DNA of 61,869 bases. Source: an uncultured Alphaproteobacteria bacterium (GTDB lineage Bacteria; Pseudomonadota; Alphaproteobacteria; Rhizobiales; Ancalomicrobiaceae). Under the pieces are notes generated by a model, which was not told the origin of the DNA, did no database searches, and was given only the letters and a program-made list of their open reading frames with translations. The stretch lies in the NCBI GenBank assembly GCA_937892955.1, contig CALBKH010000030.1, positions 1-61,869 on the forward strand, given 5' to 3'. A program made the translations under genes and the position numbers. This document shows positions 17,743-26,588 of this stretch, piece after piece (the stretch's first letter is position 1; each line of letters begins with the position of its first letter).

Positions 17743-17890
17743 GGAGCGGTCCGAGCCGGCGGCTCGGACACGAAGCTCCGGTGGAGCTTCGTGAGCGACG
17801 AACGCCCCGAGCCACGCGAGGGGCCGGAAGAGGAGCGGTCCGGGTCGGTAGGCAGAACGACCGGCAGGGAGCCGAAAAGGAACTCGGGAC

Positions 17891-19201
17891 ATGTCCGATC
17901 TCTTTGCCGCCGCCGGTCTCGAACGTGCCGCCCCGCGGCCGCTCGCCGATCGGCTGCGGCCGAAGCGGCTCGCCGACGTCGTCGGGCAGGACCATCTCGT
18001 CGGCGAGGGCGGCACCATCACCCGCATGCTGCGATCCGGCTCGCTCGGCTCGCTGATCTTCTGGGGTCCGCCGGGGACGGGTAAGACCACCGTGGCGCGC
18101 CTCCTCGCCCACGAGACCGACCTCGAATTCGAACAGGTCTCGGCGATCTTCACCGGCGTCGCCGACCTGAAGAAGGTGTTCGAGGCGGCGCGCGGTCGCC
18201 GTTCGCTCGGGCGTGGCACGCTGCTCTTCGTCGACGAGATCCATCGCTTCAATCGCGCCCAGCTCGACAGCTTCCTGCCCGTCATGGAGGACGGCACCAT
18301 CGTGCTGGTCGGCGCGACCACCGAGAACCCGTCCTTCGAACTCAATGCGGCGCTGCTCTCCCGCGCCCATGTCCTGTCCTTCAAGTCGCTCGACGAGGCG
18401 GCGATCGCCAAGCTGCTCGACCGCGCCGAGGCCGAACTCGCCCGCCCGCTGCCGCTCGACGACGAGGCTCGCGCCGTCCTCGTGCGCATGGCCGACGGCG
18501 ACGGCCGCGCCGCGCTGACCCTCGCCGAGGACGTGCTGCGCGCCGCCCACGAAGGTGAGATCTTCGATGCGGCGACGCTGCAGGATGTCGTCCAGCGACG
18601 CGCGCCGATCTACGACAAGAGCCAGGACGGCCACTACAATCTGATGTCGGCGCTGCACAAGTCGGTGCGCGGCTCCGACCCCGATGCGGCGCTCTACTAC
18701 CTCGCCCGCATGTTCGACGCCGGCGAATCGCCGCTCTACATCGCCCGCCGCATCGTCCGCATGGCGGTCGAGGACATCGGGCTGGCCGATCCGCAGGCGC
18801 TGGTGGTCGCCAATGCGGCGAAGGACGCCTTCGATTTTCTCGGCAGCCCCGAGGGCGAGTTGGCGATCGCCCAGGCGCTGGTCTATGTCGCGACCGCGCC
18901 GAAGTCGAACGCCGTCTACACCGCCTACAAGGCGGCGACCAGGGCTGCGAAGGAGGCCGGCTCGCTGCCGCCTCCGAAACACATCCTCAACGCGCCGACC
19001 AAGCTGATGAAGTCGGAAGGTTACTCCGAGGGCTACCTCTACGACCACGACCAGCCCGACGCCTTCTCCGGCCAGGACTACTTCCCCGAAAAACTCGGCC
19101 GCAAGCGCTTCTACGATCCGCCGGAGCGCGGCTTCGAACGCGAGATCCGCAAGCGGCTGGAGTACTGGGCGCGGTTGAGACGGGAGCGCGGCGGGGGGTG
19201 A
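17891..19201 (+). CDS. rarA: Replication-associated recombination AAA+ ATPase RarA
   Basis: 436 residues. Walker A GPPGTGKTT lies at 59-67, Walker B LLFVDEIHRFN near 115 and sensor 1 VGATTENPSFELN near 140. The RarA C-terminal domain includes HYNLMSALHKSVRGSDPDAALYYLARM. RarA/MgsA forms tetramers related to clamp-loader proteins and acts at stalled forks. The gene follows degQ by 148 bases and ends at a large palindrome. Confidence 0.95.
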   Translation: MSDLFAAAGLERAAPRPLADRLRPKRLADVVGQDHLVGEGGTITRMLRSGSLGSLIFWGPPGTGKTTVARLLAHETDLEFEQVSAIFTGVADLKKVFEAARGRRSLGRGTLLFVDEIHRFNRAQLDSFLPVMEDGTIVLVGATTENPSFELNAALLSRAHVLSFKSLDEAAIAKLLDRAEAELARPLPLDDEARAVLVRMADGDGRAALTLAEDVLRAAHEGEIFDAATLQDVVQRRAPIYDKSQDGHYNLMSALHKSVRGSDPDAALYYLARMFDAGESPLYIARRIVRMAVEDIGLADPQALVVANAAKDAFDFLGSPEGELAIAQALVYVATAPKSNAVYTAYKAATRAAKEAGSLPPPKHILNAPTKLMKSEGYSEGYLYDHDQPDAFSGQDYFPEKLGRKRFYDPPERGFEREIRKRLEYWARLRRERGGG

Positions 19202-19211
19202 GGTCGGGGCG

Positions 19212-19332
19212 CGATGCTTCGAGACGCGCTCGTTCCGAGCGCTCCTCAGCATGAGGCGTCGATGAATGGTCGAACCAAAACAAACGCCTCATGCTGAGGA
19301 GGCGTCCGGGAGGACGCCGTCTCGAAGCATCG
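19212..19332. repeat. Nested palindromic intergenic repeat
   Basis: Outer arms CGATGCTTCGAGACG (19212-19226) and CGTCTCGAAGCATCG (19318-19332) match perfectly over 15 bp. Inner arms CTCCTCAGCATGAGGCGT (19242-19259) and ACGCCTCATGCTGAGGAG (19284-19301) match over 18 bp. It lies between the convergent rarA and bioY genes, where it could terminate both. Sequences of this CCTCATGCTGAGGAG type are common in Rhizobiales intergenic regions. A related but diverged copy is at 51155. Confidence 0.85.
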
Positions 19333-19398
19333 TGTACGTCTTCGATCAGCTCTCGATCCGCCCCTTGCGACGGGAAGTGAGGAGCGGGACCCACCCCC

Positions 19399-19953
19399 TC
19401 ACCGCCGCTCGATCGCCACCGCCTGACGCACCTTCACCGTCACCAGGGCCGCGACGATCGCCTTGGCGAGGTCGCCGGGGACGAAGGGCAGCGACACCAT
19501 GAAGGCCTTGGCGAGCCCCATCTTGACGAAGAAGGCGAGCCACAGGATGCCGCAGAGGTAGAGCACGACGATGCCGCCGGCGATCGCCGCAAGCGTCAGC
19601 TGCGCGGTGCGGACCAGCGTCGACTTCTCCGTCGCCTCGAGCACCTGGGCGAGGAAGCCGGTGACGAAGGCGGCGAGGACCCAGCCGAAGAGGAAGCCGG
19701 CCGTCGGCCCGACGAAGACGGCGAGACCGCCGCGTCCGCCCGACAGCACCGGCAGTCCGAGGGCCACCAGCGCGATCACCACCAGAACCGTCGCCGCGCC
19801 GCGCCGCGGGCCGAGGACGAGGCCGGCGAGCATCACGCCCATCGACTGCAGCGTGATCGGCACGCCGCCGGCGAGCGGGATCGCCGGCACGGCGCCGAGG
19901 GCGACGATGACGGCGGCCATCAGGGCGACGAGGCCCAGGTCACGGGTGGTCAT
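19399..19953 (-). CDS. bioY: Biotin transporter S component BioY
   Basis: 184 residues, six predicted membrane helices. BioY features include GGVPITLQSMGVMLAGLVLGP near the N-terminus and the helix pair GPTAGFLFGWVLAAFVTGFL. It is the substrate-binding integral membrane component that takes up biotin alone or with BioMN. It is the last gene of the bioM-bioN-bioY operon, 27 bases after bioN. Biotin is needed by the propionyl-CoA carboxylase encoded later in the window. Confidence 0.94.
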   Translation of the reverse strand: MTTRDLGLVALMAAVIVALGAVPAIPLAGGVPITLQSMGVMLAGLVLGPRRGAATVLVVIALVALGLPVLSGGRGGLAVFVGPTAGFLFGWVLAAFVTGFLAQVLEATEKSTLVRTAQLTLAAIAGGIVVLYLCGILWLAFFVKMGLAKAFMVSLPFVPGDLAKAIVAALVTVKVRQAVAIERR

Positions 19954-19980
19954 GGCGATCGTACCTTTCCTGGGGCCGGT

Positions 19981-20616
19981 TCACCGGCGCTCGTTGGTCG
20001 ATGAAACGGCATGTTCGGGCGGAAAACCGCGCGCGTCGATCGCGTCGGCGAGCGCTTCCGAGCGCACGATCACCCGCACCATCAGCGGTACCACCAGCGC
20101 CACGATCGAGCCCTCGAGCCCCCGCGCCGCCTGCGCCTCGCGGATGGCGCGGGCCTCCTCGACGATCAACGGCACGAAGCGAATGGCGAGCGTCACGGTG
20201 AGTGCCGCACGGGTGGCATCGAGGAGCCCGAGGCGCTCGGCCGGCCGGAACAGCCGCTCGAGCACCTCGCCGAGTTCCGCCGTGGACGTGGTCACCGTCA
20301 CCGCATGGGCGAGAAGCGCGATCGCGCCGAGCCGCAGCACCACGGTCACCGCCGTGGCGCGATCGACCATCACCCAGTCGGCGAGGCCGAGGACGGCGAG
20401 CACGACGGCCGGCCCGCGCAGGTCTCGTCCGATCGCGGCGAAGCTCGCCCCGGTCGAGCGCGCCACGGCGAGCGCGGCGACGAAAGCGGCGGCGAGGAGG
20501 CCGTGATGGTCGACGAAGAAGAGGGCGGTCGCCGCGACCGCGAGGCCGAGAAGCTTCGGCGCAGCGGGGGTGCGGTGGAGGGCGGAGGTGCCGGGCCGGG
20601 CGAGGGCGGCGATCAT
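19981..20616 (-). CDS. bioN: Biotin transporter T component BioN
   Basis: 211 residues, ECF-type transmembrane coupling protein. Hydrophobic helices at the N-terminus are followed by the cytoplasmic helices carrying the Ala-Arg-Gly signatures (AQAARGLEGS near 163 and DAIDARGFPPEH near 195) that contact the ATPase. The ATG at 20616 overlaps the bioM stop by four bases (ATGA). Longer upstream reading lies inside bioM and is rejected. Confidence 0.92.
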   Translation of the reverse strand: MIAALARPGTSALHRTPAAPKLLGLAVAATALFFVDHHGLLAAAFVAALAVARSTGASFAAIGRDLRGPAVVLAVLGLADWVMVDRATAVTVVLRLGAIALLAHAVTVTTSTAELGEVLERLFRPAERLGLLDATRAALTVTLAIRFVPLIVEEARAIREAQAARGLEGSIVALVVPLMVRVIVRSEALADAIDARGFPPEHAVSSTNERR

Positions 20617-21353
20617 CGGCTCGCCTCGCGATGGCGCGCCAGCGTCTCCGCCGCCGGGCCGTCGTGGACGATCCGCCCGGCCTCGATCAGGACGACCCGC
20701 GGGAAGTCGGCGAGGAGATCGAGGTCGTGGGAGACGACGATCGCCTGTTCGGGCATCGCATGAAGAACATCGCGCAAGCGATTCCGGTTCTTCAGATCGA
20801 GGTGCGCCGTGGGTTCGTCGAAGAGCACCGTCTTCGGCGTGAGCGCCAACACCCCGGCGAGCGCCACGAGTTGCTTCTCGCCGCCGGAAAGCTCGTGGAT
20901 GCGCCGGTCGGCGAGGTGGCCGATGGCGAGCCGCGTCAGCGCCGCGTCGACGCGGGCCCCGATCTCGGCTTTCGAAAAGCCGTGGTTCTTCAGCCCGAAG
21001 GCGAGATCCTCGCCGACCAGCGGCATGACGATCTGGTTGTCCGGGTCCTGGAACAGGAAGCCGGTCGAGCGGCGGACGGCGCGCGCCTCGCCGACCGCGT
21101 CGCGGCCGTCGACGGTGATCGTCCCGGCCGTCGGCTTCACCAGCCCGATGATGCACTTGAGCAGCGTCGACTTGCCCGAGCCGTTGAGCCCGACGATACC
21201 GATGCGGGTCTCCTCGAAGCCGATCGACAGCCGATCGAGCGCCGTGCGCCCGTCGCGCACGACCGAGACGCCGGAAAAGACGATGGTCTGGGCGAGCGCG
21301 TCGCGGTCGGCGCCGTCCGCGCCCCCGGCGCGCTCCGGGCTCGTGTCGCTCAT
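20613..21353 (-). CDS. bioM: Biotin transporter ATPase BioM
   Basis: 246 residues, ECF-type ABC ATPase. Walker A GLNGSGKSTLLKC, Q-loop FLFQDPDNQIV, signature LSGGEKQLVALAGVLAL, Walker B VLFDEPTAHLDL and H-loop VVSHDLDLL are all present. It powers BioNY. Start chosen at 21353 (MSDTSPERAGG); a further in-frame ATG lies 30 bases upstream. It is divergent from crcB across about 230 bases with no clear operator. Confidence 0.94.
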   Translation of the reverse strand: MSDTSPERAGGADGADRDALAQTIVFSGVSVVRDGRTALDRLSIGFEETRIGIVGLNGSGKSTLLKCIIGLVKPTAGTITVDGRDAVGEARAVRRSTGFLFQDPDNQIVMPLVGEDLAFGLKNHGFSKAEIGARVDAALTRLAIGHLADRRIHELSGGEKQLVALAGVLALTPKTVLFDEPTAHLDLKNRNRLRDVLHAMPEQAIVVSHDLDLLADFPRVVLIEAGRIVHDGPAAETLARHREASR

Positions 21354-21583
21354 GTCGTTCCTTCGTCGCGGGGCGCTCGGCACCCGAGTAGCGGGCGCGA
21401 CGGCCGTCGACCGGTCACGGCCGCCCGCGAGGCGCGCGATGTTTGGAGGGGGAGGGCCGGGGTGTCAAGCCGCTCGCCGATACATCAGCGAACGCGAATT
21501 CGCCGGTTTCCGCCACGCGGCAGGTGACAGGCGGCGCGGATGGGCGCATTGAAATGACACCTCGCATCGACACGGAATCGCCC

Positions 21584-21985
21584 ATGCCGCTGCAGCTCCA
21601 GTTCCTCCTCCTCGTCTTCCTCGGCGGCGGCCTCGGTTCGACGCTGCGCTACGGCGTCAATCTGACGACGGTCGCCTGGTTCGGACCGCATTTTCCCTGG
21701 GGGACGCTGACGGTCAACGTCGTCGGCTCGGCGGTGATGGGCGCCTTCGCCGGCTACCTCCTGACCCGTGAGCCCGGCACCGGTTCGGATGCGCTGCGCC
21801 TCTTCTTCATGACCGGCCTGCTCGGCGGCTTCACCACCTTCTCCGCCTTTTCGCTCGACGTCGTCGTGCTGTGGCAGCGCGGCGCGGCGGTGACGGCGGT
21901 CGGCTACGTGCTCGCCTCCGTCGCGGTGTCGCTTCTGGCGCTCCTCGCCGGCATGGCGGCGACGAAGGCCATCATGGTGCCGTGA
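21584..21985 (+). CDS. crcB: Fluoride-specific channel CrcB/Fluc
   Basis: 133 residues with four membrane helices. The Fluc signatures GGGLGSTLRYGVN (TM1), GTLTVNVVGSAVMG (Na+ site and TM2) and TGLLGGFTTFSAFSLD (TM3 phenylalanine box) are intact. It exports fluoride as a dual-topology dimer. Start is uncertain: ATG at 21584 gives the usual length, ATG at 21554 adds ten residues. I saw no convincing fluoride riboswitch upstream. rluC follows after 61 bases. Confidence 0.92.
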   Translation: MPLQLQFLLLVFLGGGLGSTLRYGVNLTTVAWFGPHFPWGTLTVNVVGSAVMGAFAGYLLTREPGTGSDALRLFFMTGLLGGFTTFSAFSLDVVVLWQRGAAVTAVGYVLASVAVSLLALLAGMAATKAIMVP

Positions 21986-22046
21986 GGCGCGCCCGCGCTT
22001 GCGTCCCGGCGTGCTTTCCGTCATGACGAGGCCTCACGAGGATCCC

Positions 22047-23051
22047 ATGGCAGGCGTAGCGAACATCACCGTCGGCGGGGACGAGGCAGGCATGCGCCTC
22101 GACCGCTGGTTCAAGGCTCATTATCCCGGTCTCTCCCACGTCGCGTTGCAGAAGCTTCTGCGCACGGGGCAGGTGCGCCTCGACGGCAAGCGCTGCGAGA
22201 CCTCGACCCGGGTCGAGCCCGGCAACGTCGTGCGCGTGCCGCCGCTCGCCACCGACGCCAAGAACCTGCCCGATCGCGAACCGAAGCCGGAGAAGCCGCT
22301 CGAGGGCGATGCGGCGTTCCTGAAGTCGCTGGTGCTGTGGGAAGACGACGACGTCATGGTGCTGAACAAGCCGGCCGGCCTGTCGGTGCAGGGCGGCTCC
22401 GGCGTCCATCGCCATGTCGATGCGATGCTCCAGAGCCTCGTCGACAAGCGCGGCAACGTCCCCCGTCTCGTCCATCGTCTCGACAAGGACACCGCCGGCT
22501 GTCTGGTGATCGCCAAGCGCCGCCTCGTCGCGGCGGAACTGGCGGCGCTCTTCCGTTCGCGCAACGCCAAGAAGACCTACTGGGCGCTCTGCGCCGGCGT
22601 GCCCCACCCCAAGCAGGGCAAGATCTCGACCTGGCTCACCCGCGACGAGGAGAAGGACGGCGAGAAGATGCGCGTCGCCCGTCACGGCGAAGAGGGGGCG
22701 AGCCACGCGCTCACCCACTATTCGGTGGTCGACGTCGCCGGCCAGAAGCTGTCGTGGCTGAGCCTCAAGCCGGTCACCGGCCGCACCCACCAGCTGCGCG
22801 CCCACACCGCCCACATCGGCCACCCGATCGTCGGCGACCCGAAGTACTTCGACAAGCGCGACTGGGAGCTGCCCGGCGGCATGCAGAACAAGCTGCATCT
22901 TCTCGCCCGCCGCATCGTCCTGCCGCACCCGAAGGGCAAGGGCGTCATCGACGTCACCGCGCCGCTGCCGCCGCACATGCTCCAGTCGTGGAACCTGCTC
23001 GGCTTCGACGCGTCGAGCTACGATCCGGACCTCGACGGCGACGAGGACTGA
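22047..23051 (+). CDS. rluC: 23S rRNA pseudouridine synthase, RluC/RluD type
   Basis: 334 residues. An N-terminal S4 RNA-binding domain (MRLDRWFKAHYPGLSHVALQ) precedes the synthase domain with the catalytic block LVHRLDKDTAGCLVIAKR, whose Asp is the nucleophile. Other family blocks are LNKPAGLSVQGGSG and VTGRTHQLRAHTAHIGHP. It isomerises uridines in 23S rRNA; RluC rather than RluD is a guess. ATG at 22047 follows CACGAGGATCCC. The TGA stop is the first three bases of a bi-palindromic element. Confidence 0.9.
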   Translation: MAGVANITVGGDEAGMRLDRWFKAHYPGLSHVALQKLLRTGQVRLDGKRCETSTRVEPGNVVRVPPLATDAKNLPDREPKPEKPLEGDAAFLKSLVLWEDDDVMVLNKPAGLSVQGGSGVHRHVDAMLQSLVDKRGNVPRLVHRLDKDTAGCLVIAKRRLVAAELAALFRSRNAKKTYWALCAGVPHPKQGKISTWLTRDEEKDGEKMRVARHGEEGASHALTHYSVVDVAGQKLSWLSLKPVTGRTHQLRAHTAHIGHPIVGDPKYFDKRDWELPGGMQNKLHLLARRIVLPHPKGKGVIDVTAPLPPHMLQSWNLLGFDASSYDPDLDGDED

Positions 23052-23177
23052 TACCATCGGCCATTGAAAACGGCCGACGGTATTTCTGACGCGAATTTCT
23101 CATGCCTCTGACGCATATGAGAAATTCGCGTGTCTCCAAGAGCCGGGTGCGCCAGCACCTTCGGCCTCTGGTATGAG
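23049..23177 (+). repeat. TGATACC bi-palindromic element, copy 1 (divergent)
   Basis: A 129-bp unit beginning TGATACC (TGA is the rluC stop) and ending GGTATGAG. First hairpin: ATACCATCGGCC with GGCCGACGGTAT (one mismatch) around 23051-23084. Second hairpin: GCGAATTTCTCAT with ATGAGAAATTCGC around 23091-23129. Termini and two-hairpin layout match the copies at 35591 and 44563, but the central core differs, so this is a separate subtype or an old copy. Confidence 0.7.
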
Positions 23178-23196
23178 CGACCCGCGCCTCGCCCCG

Positions 23197-23239
23197 AAAA
23201 TGCGCCCGCCGGAGCGAGGTCGAGACCTCGTCCGGCGGG
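23197..23239 (-). terminator. Probable katG terminator
   Basis: On the - strand, CCCGCCGGA pairs with TCCGGCGGG and CGAGGTC with GACCTCG, with one bulged base, and the stem is followed by CATTTTCGGG. It lies about 70 bases past the katG stop. Confidence 0.7.
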
Positions 23240-23308
23240 TGTCTTCGTCTCGGGCGACGTCGATGGAACCGGCGTCGCGTCGTTTCGATCGGGCGGGAAG
23301 ACCCCGCC

Positions 23309-25483
23309 TCAGGCCGCGTCGAACCGATCGGCGTTCATCACCTTGGTCCAGGCCGCGACGAAGTCCTTCACGAACTTCTCCGCGTTGTCGTCCTGGGCGA
23401 GGACTTCGGCATAGGCGCGCAGGATCGAGTTCGAACCGAAGACGAGGTCGACGCGGGTCGCCGTCCACTTCTTCGCCCCGCTGCGGCGGTCGCGGATCTC
23501 GTAGAGACCGTTCCCGACCGGGACCCAGGTGTTGCCCATGTCCGTCAGGTTGGTGAAGAAGTCGGTGGTCAACGCTCCGACCTGATCGGTGAAGACGCCG
23601 TGCCTGGCGCCGCCGTGGTTGGCGCCGATGACGCGCAGTCCGCCGACGAGCACCGTCATCTCCGGCCCGCTCAGGCCCATGAGCTGCGCCCTGTCGAGCA
23701 GCAGTTCCTCGGCGCTGACGGCGTAGTCCTTCTTCACCCAGTTGCGGAAGCCGTCGTGGATCGGCTCCAGCACCGCGAAGGAGTCCTGGTCGGTCATCTC
23801 CTGCGAGGCATCGCCGCGACCCGGCGTGAACGGAACCGCGACGTCGACGCCCGCGGCCTTGGCCGCCAGTTCCACGCCGACGTTGCCGGCCAGCACGATG
23901 ATGTCGGCGATGCTCGCACCGACACTCGAGGCGACCGCCTCGAGGACGACCAACACCTTGGCCAGACGCGCCGGTTCGTTGCCCTCCCAGTCCTTCTGCG
24001 GAGCGAGGCGGATACGCGCACCGTTGGCGCCGCCGCGGAAGTCGGAACCGCGGAAGGTGCGGGCGCTGTCCCAGGCGGTCGCCACCAGATCGGCGACGGA
24101 GAGACCGCTCGCGACGATCTTCGCCTTGGCGGCGGCGACGTCCCAGTCGGTGCGCCCGGCCGGAACCGGATCCTGCCAGATCAGGTCCTCCGCCGGCACG
24201 TCGGGTCCGACGTGGCGCGACTTCGGCCCCATGTCACGATGGGTCAGCTTGTACCAGGCGCGGGCGAAGACCTCGCTGAACCGGGCGTGATCCTGCCGGA
24301 AACGCTCGGAGATGGCGCGATAGGTCGGATCGAAGCGCATCGCCATGTCGGCGTCGGTCATGATCGGCTTGCGGCGGATCGACGGATCCTCCACGTCGGC
24401 CGGCATGTCCTCCTCGCGGATGCCGATCGGCTCCCACTGCCAGGCGCCGGCCGGCGACTTCTGCAGCCACCAGTCGTAGTCGAACAGCAGCTTGAAGTAG
24501 CCGTTGTCCCACTTGGTCGGGTTGGTGGTCCAGGCGCCTTCGATACCGCTGGTGACGGTGTCGCGGCCGATGCCGCGGGCGGTGTGGTTGATCCAGCCCA
24601 GGCCCTGCTCGGTGATGTCGGCGCCTTCAGGGGCCGGGCCCAGATTCTCCGCCCGGCCGTTGCCGTGAGCCTTGCCGATGGTGTGGCCGCCGGCGGTGAG
24701 GGCGACGGTCTCCTCGTCGTCCATGCCCATGCGGGCGAAGGTCTCGCGCACCTGGAGCGCCGTCTTCAGCGGATCGGGCTTGCCGTTGACGCCTTCCGGG
24801 TTGACGTAGATCAGACCCATCTGCACCGCGGCCAGCGGGTTCTCCATGGTCGAGGGATCGGCGACATCGCCGTAGCGCTCGTCGCTCGGCGCCAGCCATT
24901 CCTTCTCGGCGCCCCAGTAGACGTCCTTCTCGGGATGCCAGATGTCGGGGCGGCCGAAGCTGAAGCCGAAGGTCCTCAGACCTACCGCCTCGTAGGCCAT
25001 CGTTCCGGCGAGCAGGATCAGGTCGGCCCAGCTGAGCTTGTTGCCGTACTTCTTCTTGATCGGCCACAGCAGTCGCCGCGCCTTGTCGAGGTTGCCGTTG
25101 TCCGGCCAGGAATTGAGCGGCGCGAAGCGGATGTTGCCGGAATTGCCGCCGCCGCGGCCGTCGGCGGCGCGATAGGAGCCGGCCGAATGCCAGGCCAGGC
25201 GCACCATCAGGCCGGCATAGTTGCCCCAATCGGCCGGCCACCAGTCCTGATTGTCGGTCATCAGGGCGCGGACGTCGGCCTTCACCGCTTCGAAATCGAG
25301 CGTCTTCACCGCCTCCGCATAGTCGAAGTCGCCGCCCATCGGATCGCTCTTGCGATCGTGCTGATGGAGGATGTCGAGGTTCAGCACATTCGGCCACCAA
25401 TCGGCGTTCGATTTGGTACCGGCGGTCGTCGCGCCGTGCATGACCGGGCATTTCCCGGCCGAACTGGTTCCGTTGCCACTCAT
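23309..25483 (-). CDS. katG: Catalase-peroxidase KatG
   Basis: 724 residues, the normal two-domain KatG. Distal haem residues Arg95, Trp98 and His99 lie in VRLAWHSAGSY; Trp98 belongs to the Met-Tyr-Trp adduct, with Tyr in MGLIYVNPEG and Met in ARMGMDDEE. The proximal region reads GGHTIGKAHG. The C-terminal domain has lost haem, as in the family. It removes hydrogen peroxide in the cytoplasm. ATG at 25483 follows GGAGGACATC. It is divergent from oxyR, its likely activator. Confidence 0.97.
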   Translation of the reverse strand: MSGNGTSSAGKCPVMHGATTAGTKSNADWWPNVLNLDILHQHDRKSDPMGGDFDYAEAVKTLDFEAVKADVRALMTDNQDWWPADWGNYAGLMVRLAWHSAGSYRAADGRGGGNSGNIRFAPLNSWPDNGNLDKARRLLWPIKKKYGNKLSWADLILLAGTMAYEAVGLRTFGFSFGRPDIWHPEKDVYWGAEKEWLAPSDERYGDVADPSTMENPLAAVQMGLIYVNPEGVNGKPDPLKTALQVRETFARMGMDDEETVALTAGGHTIGKAHGNGRAENLGPAPEGADITEQGLGWINHTARGIGRDTVTSGIEGAWTTNPTKWDNGYFKLLFDYDWWLQKSPAGAWQWEPIGIREEDMPADVEDPSIRRKPIMTDADMAMRFDPTYRAISERFRQDHARFSEVFARAWYKLTHRDMGPKSRHVGPDVPAEDLIWQDPVPAGRTDWDVAAAKAKIVASGLSVADLVATAWDSARTFRGSDFRGGANGARIRLAPQKDWEGNEPARLAKVLVVLEAVASSVGASIADIIVLAGNVGVELAAKAAGVDVAVPFTPGRGDASQEMTDQDSFAVLEPIHDGFRNWVKKDYAVSAEELLLDRAQLMGLSGPEMTVLVGGLRVIGANHGGARHGVFTDQVGALTTDFFTNLTDMGNTWVPVGNGLYEIRDRRSGAKKWTATRVDLVFGSNSILRAYAEVLAQDDNAEKFVKDFVAAWTKVMNADRFDAA

Positions 25484-25651
25484 GATGTCCTCCGCTGAGT
25501 CTCGAAATCGGGGTTTGCGACGTCGGCGCCTTCCGAGGCACATCCCCAGGAGGGCTGCGCGACGTCGATCCATCGTCGAACGAACAACCGGTATCATGTT
25601 CGAACGATTAGAAAAAATTTCATTTTCAAATAATTCTGATAGGATATTCTA
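25484..25651. promoter_or_regulatory. katG-oxyR divergent control region
   Basis: 168 bases between the divergent starts. The oxyR-proximal 60 bases are markedly AT-rich for this genome. ATTAGAA near 25607 and TTCTAAT at 25647-25653 form inverted flanks, and GATAGGATATTCTAAT resembles ATAG/CTAT half-sites of OxyR targets. The assignment as OxyR sites is inference. Confidence 0.5.
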
Positions 25652-26548
25652 ATGACCATGATCTCGATGAAACATCTGCGTTATTTCGAAGCCGTGGCGC
25701 GGCTCGGCCATTTCGGCCGCGCCGCCGAGAGCTGTTCGATCTCCCAACCGGCGCTGTCGTTGCAGGTGAAGGAGCTCGAGGACATCCTCGGCGCGCCGCT
25801 GATCGAACGCGGCGGGCGGCGGATCCGTCTGACCGACCTCGGTGAGGCCTTCGCGGCGCGGGCGCGGGACATCCTGCGATCGGTCGACGAACTGGACGAA
25901 TTGGCGAGGTTCTCCCGAGCCCCGTTCACCGGCCGGCTCCGGCTGGGGGTCATCCCTACCATCGCGCCCTATCTGCTGCCCGCCTTCGTCAAGGCGTTGG
26001 CCGTGCGCCATCCCGGGCTCGACCTGCGCCCGCGCGAGGCGATGACGCGGATCCTGGTCGCCGACCTCCTCGACGGTCGGCTCGACGCGGCGATCCTCGC
26101 GCTGCCGATCTCCGAGCCGTCGCTGGTCGAGGTCCCGCTCTTCTCGGAGGAGTTCCTGCTGGTCCGTCCGAGCGGGGCGGACGGCGATCCTGCGCCGACC
26201 GCCGGCGCGCTCTCCGAGATGCGGTTGATGTTGCTCGAGGAAGGCCACTGCTTCCGCGATCAGGCGATCGCCTATTGCGGCATTCCGACGATGCGATCCG
26301 GCGGCCTGATCGAGGGCAGTTCGCTGTCGACGTTGGTGCAGTTGGTCGGAGTGGGGATCGGCGTGACCCTGGTTCCGGAAATGGCCGTGCCGATCGAGAC
26401 GCGATCGGCTCCGGTCTCCGTCGTTCGCCTGCGCGAGCCGAGGCCGACGCGGACGGTCGGCATGATCTGGCGGCGGACGAACCCGCTGGCCGATCAGCTC
26501 GAAGCGATCGCCGATCTGGTGCGCGGCCTCGGCGAGGCGGCGCGCTGA
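25652..26548 (+). CDS. oxyR: Hydrogen-peroxide-responsive LysR regulator OxyR
   Basis: 298 residues. An N-terminal LysR helix-turn-helix (LRYFEAVARLGHFGRAAESC to about 62) leads to a substrate-like domain. The two OxyR redox cysteines are present at 200 and 209 in EEGHCFRDQAIAYC, aligning with E. coli Cys199 and Cys208. That, with divergent katG, makes the assignment secure. It probably activates katG when oxidised. In-frame ATGs at 25658 and 25667 are alternative starts. Confidence 0.94.
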   Translation: MTMISMKHLRYFEAVARLGHFGRAAESCSISQPALSLQVKELEDILGAPLIERGGRRIRLTDLGEAFAARARDILRSVDELDELARFSRAPFTGRLRLGVIPTIAPYLLPAFVKALAVRHPGLDLRPREAMTRILVADLLDGRLDAAILALPISEPSLVEVPLFSEEFLLVRPSGADGDPAPTAGALSEMRLMLLEEGHCFRDQAIAYCGIPTMRSGGLIEGSSLSTLVQLVGVGIGVTLVPEMAVPIETRSAPVSVVRLREPRPTRTVGMIWRRTNPLADQLEAIADLVRGLGEAAR

Positions 26549-26588
26549 CGTCGCGGCGTCGGTCTCGAACCGCGAGGTGGCGGCGACC

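Noticed and set aside
21486..21583. A fluoride riboswitch upstream of crcB
   Set aside because: GCGGATGGGCG resembles part of the motif, but the conserved pseudoknot segments could not be found.
23600..25498. A 632-codon + strand frame opposite katG
   Set aside because: The - strand encodes full-length KatG with all active-site residues; the + frame is low-complexity and a by-product of high GC.
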